Assembly (NCBI RefSeq): GCF_025787225.1
Contig: NZ_CP090958.1
Location: forward strand, 310,001 to 374,000
DNA length: 64,000 nucleotides
From: Saxibacter everestensis
GTDB lineage: Bacteria; Actinomycetota; Actinomycetes; Actinomycetales; Brevibacteriaceae
Reading direction: 5' to 3'
The position numbers were made by a program, and so were the translations under genes. Of the stretch, positions 17,535 to 25,672 are shown in pieces (within the stretch, counting starts at the first letter, position 1; the number at the start of each line of letters is the position of its first letter). Under the pieces are notes generated by a model. It was not told the DNA's origin. It made no database searches and saw nothing but the letters and a program-made list of their open reading frames with translations.

Positions 17535-19013
17535 ATGACAACTCCGTCCCCCGACGAGCAGAGTCAGGCTATTGGCGGCGATCCGGTCTTCGAGCATCAC
17601 GGTGTCGATCCGCTTGCCGATGTCGCACCGCGGGACGAGGTCCGCCGCCGCGCCTGCGAGGCACACCTCACCGCATTCCTCGGGGATGACTTCACCGTGC
17701 TCACCGAGAAGCTCAGCACCGGCATCCACCTCGACATTTATGTGTTCCGGCCGACCGAGAAGATCCCGTACGTCACTCTGGTGACCGCAGGAATGTCTGA
17801 CCGTCCGATGTCCCTGCCGCCGGGTTCCGAGGGCGGAGCCCACCTGGAACTGCTGCTCGGTGTGCCCGTCGGCTGGCCGGGCATTGATCCGTTGGACGGC
17901 GACCTGCTGGACGATCCGTCGAACTTCTGGCCGATCAAGTTGCTCAAAGATCTCGCTCGCATCCCGAGCGCGTACGATAGCTTCCTCGGCTGGGGCCACA
18001 CCGTCGTCGACGACGAGGGCACCCTGTTCGCACCCGGGGTGCGGTTCGCCGGGGCTATCGTCGGCCCACCGGTCGGCTACCCGCCCAGCATCATGCGTGC
18101 GATCACCCCACACGGCGAGGTCGACTACCTCGCGGTGCTGCCGACCACGCCCGAGGAGATGGATTTCAAGGTCGCCACGCCTGACGGCGGTGACGCACTC
18201 ATCGACCGTCTTCTCCAGGCAAGGGTGACGGCCGCACTCGATCCAGGCCGGGCCAGCGTGGTGAGTGGTCCTCCGCCGTGGTCCGTGCATGTTCTGATGA
18301 AGAGTCGGCACGCCCACCTAGGCGACGTGCTGGCGCCGCTGATGCCGAATCGCGCCGCACTCCTTGCGGAGAAGCAGAGCACGGATGCCGTCATCCCGGC
18401 TGGTGAGAAGGAGAACGTGCGCTGGCGGGTCGCCGGGCCGATCAAGCCAGCACAATTGTCGAAGGACGCAGGCAACAGCCCGCTGCGTGATCAGGTCCGC
18501 GCGGCGGTGCTCGAGCACCGCGGTGTAGTCACCCTCGCTCCGGAGCACCCGGGCGATGGCGGCCAGGTGACGGCCGTGATGGCCATGGTTGCGATGCTGG
18601 CCGAACAGAGCGAAGTGGCAGCGATCTGGCTGCCACACCAGCAGCACGTGACGACTGCAGAACAGTTCACCGCGGACATCAAGAACGAAGTGCGGCTGAC
18701 CTATCGCGTACACCCGGCCACGGCGCCCGAGGGGACGACCGCGGTCATCACACGCGGGCTGGCCGCCATCGGCGGTCGCGAGGTGCTGTTGACTGACTCA
18801 GGAATGACCCACGATGAGCTGGCCAAGCGAGTGCGGACGGGGCTCAACCGGATGCCCGGCGAACCTGATGTGGTACCCGCTGCCGGGCAGCCGGCCAAGT
18901 ATGGATTGACCAAATACGAGTTGCGCGAGAGCGTCGATCCGGTTACCCAGGAACCTGTGCTGGAGATGGCGGAGGCCAAGCAGAAGCGGGGACTGTTCCG
19001 CCGCAAAGGCTGA
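17535..19013 (+). CDS. SUFU-domain protein with C-terminal DUF4261-like region
   Basis: 492 residues. The N-terminal half (about 20-240) is a bacterial suppressor-of-fused (SUFU) domain. Visible motifs are GIHLDIYVFRPTEKIPYVTLVTAGMSD, HLELLLGVPVGW, WPIKLLKDLARIPSAYDSFLGWGHT and EEMDFKVATPDGGDALIDRLL. The C-terminal part (about 330-440, VVTLAPEHPGDGGQVTAVMAMVAML onward) resembles DUF4261. Bacterial SUFU proteins are often immunity-like partners in toxin or polymorphic-toxin settings, but no toxin is adjacent here. GGAGGG seven bases before ATG 17535 fixes the start. It is the first gene of the segment bracketed by the SRPBCC repeats. Confidence 0.75.
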   Translation: MTTPSPDEQSQAIGGDPVFEHHGVDPLADVAPRDEVRRRACEAHLTAFLGDDFTVLTEKLSTGIHLDIYVFRPTEKIPYVTLVTAGMSDRPMSLPPGSEGGAHLELLLGVPVGWPGIDPLDGDLLDDPSNFWPIKLLKDLARIPSAYDSFLGWGHTVVDDEGTLFAPGVRFAGAIVGPPVGYPPSIMRAITPHGEVDYLAVLPTTPEEMDFKVATPDGGDALIDRLLQARVTAALDPGRASVVSGPPPWSVHVLMKSRHAHLGDVLAPLMPNRAALLAEKQSTDAVIPAGEKENVRWRVAGPIKPAQLSKDAGNSPLRDQVRAAVLEHRGVVTLAPEHPGDGGQVTAVMAMVAMLAEQSEVAAIWLPHQQHVTTAEQFTADIKNEVRLTYRVHPATAPEGTTAVITRGLAAIGGREVLLTDSGMTHDELAKRVRTGLNRMPGEPDVVPAAGQPAKYGLTKYELRESVDPVTQEPVLEMAEAKQKRGLFRRKG

Positions 19014-19191
19014 CGGTGGGGTCGCGAGGTCTGTGCGCAGGGTGGACCTTGCTGGTGCTGATAAGGCCCCGGAAGTCGGTCATGAGGTTGATTCGCCGCG
19101 GTCTCAAGGGATCGCGGAGGTTCGCCGGCATTGCGGTGCCTCGCTGGCTGAACGTAGTAGCGCTTCAGCGTGCCGACCCGCCTGTTTTGGG

Positions 19192-19204
19192 CTGAACTAT
19201 CCAG
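19192..19204. promoter_or_regulatory. putative TetR-binding element before the TetR gene
   Basis: CTGAACTATCCAG here and CTGAACTATGCAG at 19993-20005 differ by one base. Both lie in the promoter regions of the TetR gene and of the MFS gene, suggesting one regulator controls both. Confidence 0.5.
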
Positions 19205-19224
19205 AACCTTGATAGGGTGACGTC

Positions 19225-19821
19225 ATGGGACGGCCGCGCCAATTCGATGAGGAACGAGCGGTGGAATCTGCCTGCCTGGTGTTCTGGGCGAAGGGCTTCG
19301 ACGGCACCTCGACGGAGGAGCTCTGCGCGGCAACGGGACTCAACCGAAGCAGCCTTTATAACACCTTCCAGTCCAAGGAGCAGTTGTTCCGACGGGCCTT
19401 GATGCGCTACACCACGACAACGACTGCCAGGCAGGACGCGCTCCTCGAAACGCCGGGGGCTAACGGCCTCACGCGCATCCGTTCGCTCCTCGCCGCCATC
19501 GTCGCTGACGAGGCCGCTAGTCGGGCCGCGGGCAACGGCTCCGGCTGCTTCACCGTCAACACCATCACCTCCATCGCCGCACGGAACTCCGAAGTTGCCC
19601 AGCTCATCGACACCGATCTGCGGAAGCGAAACTCCGCGTTGAGTACCGCTGTCCTGAGTGGGCAGCAAGATGGCTCGATCGCCATTGACCGGAACCCACA
19701 CGAAGCCGCATGGTACGTGACGACCCTCATCTCCGGGATGCGGGTCTCGGCACAGTCTGGTGCCGACCGGAAAATCCTCGACGCGATCGCCGAGACCGCG
19801 CTCCTCGCCCTCACCGCCTGA
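19225..19821 (+). CDS. TetR-family transcriptional regulator
   Basis: 198 residues. The HTH reads FWAKGFDGTSTEELCAATGLNRSSLYNTFQSKEQLF, the AcrR/NemR-like type with a C-terminal ligand domain containing one Cys (GSGCFTVN). It lies upstream of an MFS exporter gene that shares a CTGAACTAT-type motif, so it probably represses that exporter and itself. AGGG precedes ATG 19225. The last 27 bases or so, including the stop, are repeated exactly 88 bp downstream (19887-19913). Confidence 0.85.
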   Translation: MGRPRQFDEERAVESACLVFWAKGFDGTSTEELCAATGLNRSSLYNTFQSKEQLFRRALMRYTTTTTARQDALLETPGANGLTRIRSLLAAIVADEAASRAAGNGSGCFTVNTITSIAARNSEVAQLIDTDLRKRNSALSTAVLSGQQDGSIAIDRNPHEAAWYVTTLISGMRVSAQSGADRKILDAIAETALLALTA

Positions 19822-19913
19822 CCCGAGGTACTTCTCGACGTGCCATCCACTTTCTGGCACATCGTCCCGCATCCCGACTCGGTTCTCGCTCCTCGCCCTC
19901 ACCGCCTGACCCG
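19799..19913. repeat. 27-bp direct repeat of the TetR gene 3' end
   Basis: Bases 19799-19825 (the last codons, TGA and a few bases beyond) recur identically at 19887-19913, 88 bp apart. The 61 bp in between contain no gene. Confidence 0.9.
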
Positions 19914-19970
19914 GTAGTCAGGTGCGACCCCCGCCCCGATCGTCAGAGAGGCGTTCGCCCAAGTTGTGAA

Positions 19971-20009
19971 CTGAACAGTTCAGAAGTACGATCTGAACTA
20001 TGCAGTTCA
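19971..20009. promoter_or_regulatory. palindromic operators before the MFS exporter gene
   Basis: CTGAACAGTTCAG (19971-19983) is a perfect palindrome around one central base. TGAAC-TATGCA-GTTCA (19994-20009) is a second inverted repeat with a 6-bp spacer. Both probably bind the upstream TetR protein. The second overlaps an in-frame ATG at 20000, which argues against translation starting there. Confidence 0.65.
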
Positions 20010-20047
20010 AAACACGCCCCCGCGCTGGCCGCCAAAAGGGTCAGCCC

Positions 20048-21256
20048 ATGCCCAAGCCCGTATACCTGATGACGCTCGGCATCTTTGTGATGGTCTGCAG
20101 CGAACTCCTCGTCAGCGGTCTCATGCCGCAGATGTCGAGAGATCTCGGTGCCAGCATCCCCCAGATCGGCTATCTCGTCACCGCCTTCGCCCTCGCGATG
20201 GCGATCGGCGGCCCGCCCCTCACCCTCGCTGTGCTGCGCTTACGGACGAACAACGCCCTGCTCGTGCTCTTCATCGTCTTCTTCATCGGCAATGCCCTCG
20301 CGGCGATGTCGACCTCCTACGGCACGATGGTCGTCGGACGACTCGTCACCGGAGCAGCCTCTGGGGCGTTCTTCGGCGTTGCACTGTCCACCGTCGCCCA
20401 GATCACTGCGCCCGAGCTGCGCGGCCGGGCGACGAGCCTGGCACTGCAGGGCCTCATGCTCGGCACAGCGCTCGGTCTGCCGCTGTCAACGCTCATCGGT
20501 GGCCGGTTCGGCTGGCGGGTGGCCTTTGTCGCGATCGCCGTCCTGACCGTGGTCATCGCCGTCGCGACCCTGCTGGCGCTGCCCCGCCTCACTCCGGATA
20601 ACTCGAGCGGTCTCCGAGCGGAGCTGAGGGTATTCCGAAATCCGCGACTGTGGTTCATCATGGCGACCTCGACGCTCATCATCGGAGCGACCTTCGCCGC
20701 TTTCTCCTACTTCGTGCCGATCCTCACCGACGTCACGGGCTTCTCCGAGCCAGTCGTCCCGTTGCTGCTGCTCGGGTACGGGGCGGCGACAGTCGTCGGC
20801 AACATCGTCGTCGGTCGGCTCGCGCAGTCGCACACGATCTCGGTAATCGTCGCCGGCCTGCTCCTCAATGTGGCGTTCCTCGTCGGCTTCGCGATCTTCG
20901 CCGAAGTCCCCGCCGCGGCGATCGTCGGGATGATTGGGATCGGCCTCGTGGGGATCACTCTTAACCCGGCCATGATCACGCGTGTCCAGCGGGCGGGCAA
21001 CGCCGGCTCCCTCGTCAACACGACGCACTCCTCCTTCATCACTTTCGGTGTCGTGATCGGCTCCTGGATCGGCGGCCTTGGGATCGGCGCCTTCGGAGTC
21101 ATGGCCCCGCTCTGGGTGGGGGCCGGGCTGGCGGTGCTCGCCCTCCTTGCGATGATCCCGGCGATCGTGGCGACCGCCCGTGCTCCGCGGAAGATCGCCG
21201 AGGTCATCGCACGGCCTGTTCCACAACAGATCTGTGAGGAGGCAGCCACTCAGTGA
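20048..21256 (+). CDS. MFS exporter, DHA1 (drug:H+ antiporter) type
   Basis: About 402 residues with 12 predicted membrane helices. It has the DHA1-like loop GRLVTGAASGAFFGVALSTVAQITAPELRGRA, covering motif B/C positions, and resembles AraJ/Cml-type sugar or chloramphenicol exporters. ATG 20048 has AAGGG seven bases upstream and lies beyond the operator, so it is preferred over ATG 20000. TetR plus MFS is a standard inducible efflux pair; the drug or metabolite exported is unknown. It lies in the bracketed cargo block. Confidence 0.82.
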   Translation: MPKPVYLMTLGIFVMVCSELLVSGLMPQMSRDLGASIPQIGYLVTAFALAMAIGGPPLTLAVLRLRTNNALLVLFIVFFIGNALAAMSTSYGTMVVGRLVTGAASGAFFGVALSTVAQITAPELRGRATSLALQGLMLGTALGLPLSTLIGGRFGWRVAFVAIAVLTVVIAVATLLALPRLTPDNSSGLRAELRVFRNPRLWFIMATSTLIIGATFAAFSYFVPILTDVTGFSEPVVPLLLLGYGAATVVGNIVVGRLAQSHTISVIVAGLLLNVAFLVGFAIFAEVPAAAIVGMIGIGLVGITLNPAMITRVQRAGNAGSLVNTTHSSFITFGVVIGSWIGGLGIGAFGVMAPLWVGAGLAVLALLAMIPAIVATARAPRKIAEVIARPVPQQICEEAATQ

Positions 21257-21384
21257 TCACAATTCACCAGAGTTCGACCGGAGCGAACAAGATCATAGCC
21301 AAGCACAGCTACTCTTGCTCCGCTCCGGGGTGCTTCCATCCCGATCGCGGCCTGTAAGGGAGCAAGGCGCCTTCCGCAGGTGCT

Positions 21385-21420
21385 TCTGAGCGCAGATGCC
21401 TTCTCCGATGATCGCTCAGA
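21385..21420. terminator. stem-loop between convergent genes
   Basis: TCTGAGCG (21385-21392) pairs with CGCTCAGA (21413-21420). It stands between the MFS gene (+) and the MerR gene (-), 7 bp from the latter's stop. No clear T-run is visible, so this is a weak bidirectional terminator call. Confidence 0.45.
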
Positions 21421-21427
21421 GAGTGGC

Positions 21428-21835
21428 TCACTGGGATGCGAAGTCGCGGGACAACTTGGAGCCAGGTGTCGAGGAAACGATTAGGCCCTGGAGCGTTTCC
21501 CGCGTGCTGACCAGCTCCGCGATCTGAGAGTCATAGGCGCGCAGGTGATCCACGAGCAGAGGCACGGCACAGGGTTCCAGACGGCCGGGGTCGTGAATGC
21601 AACCAAGTAGTTCACTGATCGCCCGAGTGGGCAGGCCGGCTGCCAGCAGCATCCTGATGTGGTGAACTTGGTCGGCTGCGGCGGGATCGAAGAGTCGCTG
21701 TCCCGAGGATGAACGTTCCGCCTCGATGAGTCCCTTGTTCTCGTAGTACCGCAGCATGCGCGGGCTAGTCCCGGTGCGCGCCGCGAGGTCGCCGACGCGG
21801 AGCAGTTGAGCGTCTTCCAGACTTGCGCTTGCCAC
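21428..21835 (-). CDS. MerR-family transcriptional regulator
   Basis: About 135 residues. The N-terminal winged helix is clear: LLRVGDLAARTGTSPRMLRYYENKGLIEAERSSSGQR, followed by a dimerisation helix and a short effector part with two Cys (LLGC and EPCAVP). GTG 21835 has GGAG nine bases upstream; TTG 21844 directly abuts that site and is less likely. It is divergent from an aminotransferase-class-IV gene only about 25 bp away, so it probably controls that gene from the shared promoter. Confidence 0.8.
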   Translation of the reverse strand: MASASLEDAQLLRVGDLAARTGTSPRMLRYYENKGLIEAERSSSGQRLFDPAAADQVHHIRMLLAAGLPTRAISELLGCIHDPGRLEPCAVPLLVDHLRAYDSQIAELVSTRETLQGLIVSSTPGSKLSRDFASQ

Positions 21836-21860
21836 TAGCGTCAACTCCTACGGTCGTCCT

Positions 21861-22667
21861 ATGGCTCTCTCGATCACTCACCTCAATGGTAGTCCTGCAA
21901 CCGTCTCGAACCTGGCTCCGTTGGCGTTCGCCGGCTATGCCCACTTCACCGCGATGCAGATGCGTAATCACTCGGTGCGGGGCATGGACCTCCACGTCGA
22001 ACGCCTGCGCAACGCCAGCGATGAACTCTTCGGACGGCACCTCTCGGATGACCAGATCACTGAGTTCCTGCGTATCGCCGTCGACGATGCCGGGGCGGCT
22101 GACGCATCGCTGACCTGCTTCATCACGTCTCACCCGGGCGAGTTCGCACCCGCCGACGACGCCCCGGAGCTCGACGTGTTGGTCAAGGTCACCGACCCCG
22201 CGCAGCCCCCGGTCGGCCCTCTCTCGCTCGATGTCGTCCGCCACGAACGTCATCTGCCGCAGGTCAAGCATGTTGGCGAGGTCGGCAAGACCCTCTTCCT
22301 GCGGCGAGCGAACGCCCGTGGATTCGACGATGCGGCATTCGAAGACCGAGTTGGGAGGTTGAGCGAGGCCACCATCTGGAACCTCGCGTTTTGGGATGGC
22401 GAGTCTGTGATCTGGCCGGAAGCCGACTATCTGCCTGGGGTGACCATGCAGATCCTGGCCCGCCGCTTGCAAAGCATGGCCGTTCGTCAGCAGATCCGGG
22501 AGATTCGCCCAACCGACATGAACGACCAGTTCTCCGCCGTGGTGATGAACTCCTGGACGCCGGGGATTCCTGTGTCGCGCATAGGCGACAAGTCGATGGC
22601 CCAGGATGCGACATTGTCACGTCTCCTCGACGAGGCTTACACCGGCGAGGCACAAACCAGACTGTAG
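21861..22667 (+). CDS. aminotransferase class IV-fold PLP enzyme
   Basis: 268 residues of the branched-chain aminotransferase / 4-amino-4-deoxychorismate lyase / D-amino-acid transaminase fold. HSVRGMDLHVERLRNASDELFG is the N-domain helix. LPQVKHVGEVGKTLFLRRANARGFDDAAF carries the likely PLP-binding Lys. LSEATIWNLAFWDGESVIWP and LPGVTMQIL give the cofactor phosphate-binding region. The substrate cannot be deduced. It is divergent from the MerR gene and ends just before the duplicated SRPBCC fragment. Confidence 0.8.
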   Translation: MALSITHLNGSPATVSNLAPLAFAGYAHFTAMQMRNHSVRGMDLHVERLRNASDELFGRHLSDDQITEFLRIAVDDAGAADASLTCFITSHPGEFAPADDAPELDVLVKVTDPAQPPVGPLSLDVVRHERHLPQVKHVGEVGKTLFLRRANARGFDDAAFEDRVGRLSEATIWNLAFWDGESVIWPEADYLPGVTMQILARRLQSMAVRQQIREIRPTDMNDQFSAVVMNSWTPGIPVSRIGDKSMAQDATLSRLLDEAYTGEAQTRL

Positions 22668-22678
22668 TGATAGTCCAC

Positions 22679-22860
22679 AGAGCACCGGCAATGGCACGCG
22701 TGTCGTTCACAGCAGCACCTACGAAACTGTCGAGGGGCTGCAGAAGGTGATCGACATGGGCGTCGAGGAGGGGGCGACCGGGGCGATCAACCAGATCGAC
22801 GCCTTCCTGGCCGCCTGAGGATCGCAGGCGCGACCGGACCCTCCCGGCACCTGTGCTGGG
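22679..22860 (+). pseudogene. duplicated 3' fragment of the SRPBCC gene with its terminator
   Basis: The open frame reads 45 residues (from STGNGTRVVH to INQIDAFLAA-stop), matching the C terminus of the protein at 16878-17363 with one amino-acid change (Y to H). It is followed by the same terminator core, here with longer arms (GACCGGACCCTCCC / GGGAGGGTCCGGTC). No start region is present. Differences from the left copy are largely synonymous, so it may derive from a diverged paralogue. It forms the right border of the 17.4-22.7 kb block. Confidence 0.85.
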
Positions 22861-22899
22861 AGGGTCCGGTCGCGCTAAAGGTAGACAAAGAGGCTTCGG

Positions 22900-23056
22900 C
22901 GCGGCCTCTGCTCACTGTCACGGACTCTGCCGTCGCTGCTGGACAGGCCACGCTATCCCGCCGAACTCGCTCACGAGCTGGGGGCTGAACGCACGAACGT
23001 GTCCAACCGCCTGGCCTCTTTGCCGCCTGCGGACCCTCATGGGGCTGGAGGCGTGA
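22900..23056 (+). pseudogene. ArsR-family (CmtR/KmtR-like) regulator relic
   Basis: In one frame the DNA reads LLDRPRYPAELAHELGAERTNVSNRLASL, closely matching the recognition-helix region of CmtR/KmtR-type metal-sensing ArsR proteins (usually PAELA-ELG-SRTNVSNHLACL). The frame then shifts (continuing RLRTLMGLEA) and the N-terminal part is scrambled. Metal ligands and start are absent. It sits directly after the SRPBCC duplicate. Confidence 0.55.
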
Positions 23057-23083
23057 AACAAGTCACAGGAGTACCACTCGACA

Positions 23084-23500
23084 GTGCGAGAATTTGAGGG
23101 TGGACCCCTCGACGACCTTTTTCAAGCCATGGATCGAGCACCGGCCAACCTATCCAGATTGGCCGCTATTCGGGAGCGGGCGCAACCGATGATCTCCTCT
23201 GGGCCGAGTCGTAGATCGAGTAGAGCGTACGACGACCTCCGGCGGGTATGGAATGAGCAGTTGCCAGGGCTACCGCCTATCGGTGGCTGGACTGTCACAG
23301 GCGTCCTGCCTGACGTGGGCGATGCCGGGCAGTCTGTCATCGACTGCGCGGATATCGGTGAGCCTTCGTTCACGCTGACGTACGAATTGGAAGAACCGGC
23401 ATCCATCGACGAAGCCCTTCCAGAGATAGCGGAATCAGTAGGACGGGACTCATTGGAGCGGACGCAGTGTTCGGGGGTGGGTTCAATTGCTGGGTCGTAA
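23084..23500 (+). CDS. hypothetical protein
   Basis: 138 residues from GTG 23084, with AGGAG 12 bp upstream. It is acidic, with no membrane segment and no family I recognise. Residues 60-120 (GGWTVTGVLPDVGDAG, then FTLTYELEEPASIDEALPEIAESV) look like an ordered domain, but the C terminus overlaps the start of the histidine kinase gene by 14 bp. It may be coupled to that gene, or be a chance frame over the kinase promoter. Confidence 0.4.
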   Translation: MREFEGGPLDDLFQAMDRAPANLSRLAAIRERAQPMISSGPSRRSSRAYDDLRRVWNEQLPGLPPIGGWTVTGVLPDVGDAGQSVIDCADIGEPSFTLTYELEEPASIDEALPEIAESVGRDSLERTQCSGVGSIAGS

Positions 23501-24914
23501 AGGAGAGCGACCGGTCGTTCGCCTCGGCGTCTTCTGGCTGGTAGCGCTGGGCGCTGCCTGCGTCGCCGCGCTGCTGGCGCCACATGGACCGTACGGTGTG
23601 ATTCTGTTGCCGGCTGCGGCGCTGATCGCTCTTGCGGCAGGGCGGTGGTTGCGCTCTCTGGTGCCGGGCGTCACCACGATAGCCGTGGTCGACCTGGTCG
23701 GACTTATTGTCTTGATCATCGCCCGCCCCGATCTTCTGCTATCCCGGGGGATCTCCGGGCAACTGGCCGTGCTGCTCGCGGTGGCTCTGCCGTGGTGGCT
23801 CGGACGACTCCGGCAGTCGGCCGTCGATAGAGTGCACCGGGAGCACGTACTGATCGACCAGCGCGCCCGGGCCAGTGAACGTGCGCTGATCGCGGCCGAC
23901 ATGCATGACGCTCTGGGCCATGACCTGGCCCTGATCGCACTCCAGGCCGGCGCCCTCGAGTTGGCGCAGGACCAATCGGGAGACCAGGCAGACGCCCGGA
24001 GGGAGGCGGCCGCCGCGATCCGCCGTCAGGCGACCGCGGCGACGGATCGACTTCAGGTGAGCGTCGGCCTGCTCCGCGAGGGCGCTGGGGACTCGGTCGG
24101 TGCTACGGGCCTCGAGGGTCTGGTCGATCATGCCCGATCGGCGGGCCTGTTGATCGATCATGCCGACCTCGGACAACGGCGTGACACCTGGTCGCCGCCG
24201 ACGGCGCGCGCGGTGTACCGGGTACTGCAGGAATCGTTGACCAATGCCGCCAAACACGCACCTGGCAGTGACATCACCATCGCGATCGACGACACCATCG
24301 ACCCGCTCCGCATCGAGGTGACCAACACGGGTGGTTTGCAACCGGCGTCCGACCTGGCCCCGGGACGGGTGTCAGGCTCGGGACTGATCGCCTTGGACGA
24401 ACGACTTCGGCAGCTCGGTGGAACGTTGACCGCCGAACGGCGGCGCGGCGGCTTTGACGTCCGGGCAACGCTTCCGGGCAATGCCGAAGGCGGCGCCGTG
24501 GAGGACGGCCCGCGGGTGATCGCGAGGACGCTCCGCCGCCAGCAGCGCCGGAGCGTTCGACGAGCAGCGATCCTGCCGGTCGTTCTAGCGCTGATCATTG
24601 CGTCGGCGTTATCGGCCGCCTACGTCGCCACCTTCGTCCAGACCGGATTGACACCCGCTCACTACGGTCAAATCGCAGTCGGAGATCGCAGGGCGGACAT
24701 CCGCGGACTGCTGCCTCCCCATAGTCAATCCGGTCCGACTCCCACTCTGGTCGTCCCGCCGGCTCCCGCCGCCGCACGCTGTGAGTACTATCTGGATCGC
24801 AGTATGGTGCTGAAGCCGGGCGTGGACATGTTCCGACTGTGCTTCGATGATCATGGTCCGGATGGTGCTGAGATTGTGGTTTCGAAAGACAGATTGACCG
24901 AACGGAGGTCGTGA
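23487..24914 (+). CDS. NarL-type sensor histidine kinase with extra C-terminal membrane domain
   Basis: 475 residues. N-terminal membrane helices (about 10-110) lead to a HisKA_3 phosphoacceptor box DMHDALGHDLALIAL (His about 138). The HATPase domain has VLQESLTNAAKHAPG and GSGLIALDERLRQLGG. Unusually, a basic stretch is followed by another membrane helix (ILPVVLALIIASALSAAYV, about 362) and about 95 further residues outside, with Cys in ARCEYYLD and FRLCFDDHG. Most kinases of this type end after the ATPase domain. The start is a TTG; its stop overlaps the regulator gene, so the pair is coupled. Confidence 0.82.
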   Translation: MLGRKGERPVVRLGVFWLVALGAACVAALLAPHGPYGVILLPAAALIALAAGRWLRSLVPGVTTIAVVDLVGLIVLIIARPDLLLSRGISGQLAVLLAVALPWWLGRLRQSAVDRVHREHVLIDQRARASERALIAADMHDALGHDLALIALQAGALELAQDQSGDQADARREAAAAIRRQATAATDRLQVSVGLLREGAGDSVGATGLEGLVDHARSAGLLIDHADLGQRRDTWSPPTARAVYRVLQESLTNAAKHAPGSDITIAIDDTIDPLRIEVTNTGGLQPASDLAPGRVSGSGLIALDERLRQLGGTLTAERRRGGFDVRATLPGNAEGGAVEDGPRVIARTLRRQQRRSVRRAAILPVVLALIIASALSAAYVATFVQTGLTPAHYGQIAVGDRRADIRGLLPPHSQSGPTPTLVVPPAPAAARCEYYLDRSMVLKPGVDMFRLCFDDHGPDGAEIVVSKDRLTERRS

Positions 24915-25588
24915 TGGGTGAACTTGACGGGCCAATTCGCGTTCTGCTGGCAGACGACGAGCCATTGATCCGTGCCGGCGTTCGTTCGGTACTGGCGACC
25001 GATTCGGGCATCGAGGTCGTCGCGGAGTCCGTCGATGGCAGGGACGCCGTCGAGGCGGCACGGCGGCACCTTCCGGATGTCGCGCTGCTTGATCTGCAGA
25101 TGCCGGTCCTGGACGGCCATGAGGCTACCGCCGAGTTGATCCGTGTGCTGCCGACGATCAAGATCATCGTGCTGACCACCTTCGGTGCGGAGGAGAACGT
25201 CCGCAAAGCCCTGACCGCCGGCGCGTCGGGCTTTCTCCTGAAGGCATCCGACCCGCGGGAGATGATCAACGCTGTGCACGCGGTGGCCGACGGCGGCGCG
25301 TATCTCTCGCCCCGGATCGCCGGCACCGTGATCGCGGGTTATCGCGCTGCGTCTGGATCGGCGAAGTCCGAAGCCGCCGACCGGGTCACCCCGCTGACCG
25401 CACGGGAGCGCGAGGTGTTGGCGCTGGTGACGGCTGGGCTGTCCAACGCCCAGATCGGTCGACAGATGTTCATGGTGGAGGGCACCGTCAAGGGGCACGT
25501 CAGTTCCATCCTCACCAAGCTCGGCGTATACAACCGGGTCCAGGCCGCGATCATCGGCCACCAGGCCGGGTTGCAGGCCGACGCCTAG
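24914..25588 (+). CDS. NarL/LuxR-family response regulator
   Basis: 224 residues. The receiver domain has the acidic pair DDE (about 13-15), phospho-Asp in DVALLDLQMPVLDG (about 57) and Lys in LLKAS. The C-terminal LuxR HTH reads LTAREREVLALVTAGLSNAQIGRQMFMVEGTVKGHVSSILTKLG. GGAGG 5 bp before ATG 24914 supports this start over GTG 24911. It is the partner of the kinase and convergent with the ABC-lipase operon, which it may activate. Confidence 0.88.
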   Translation: MGELDGPIRVLLADDEPLIRAGVRSVLATDSGIEVVAESVDGRDAVEAARRHLPDVALLDLQMPVLDGHEATAELIRVLPTIKIIVLTTFGAEENVRKALTAGASGFLLKASDPREMINAVHAVADGGAYLSPRIAGTVIAGYRAASGSAKSEAADRVTPLTAREREVLALVTAGLSNAQIGRQMFMVEGTVKGHVSSILTKLGVYNRVQAAIIGHQAGLQADA

Positions 25589-25608
25589 AAAAGCTGCAGA
25601 ATTTGGAT

Positions 25609-25646
25609 CGGGTCCTGTCGTGACTTTGGCGGCAGGATCGGACCCG
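25609..25646. terminator. bidirectional stem-loop between convergent operons
   Basis: CGGGTCC (25609-25615) pairs with GGACCCG (25640-25646), with inner pairing of CCTG/CAGG. It sits in the 84-bp gap between the response-regulator stop and the permease stop. Confidence 0.5.
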
Positions 25647-25672
25647 GTCCTCACCGGCGTCCGCGCTGCTGA

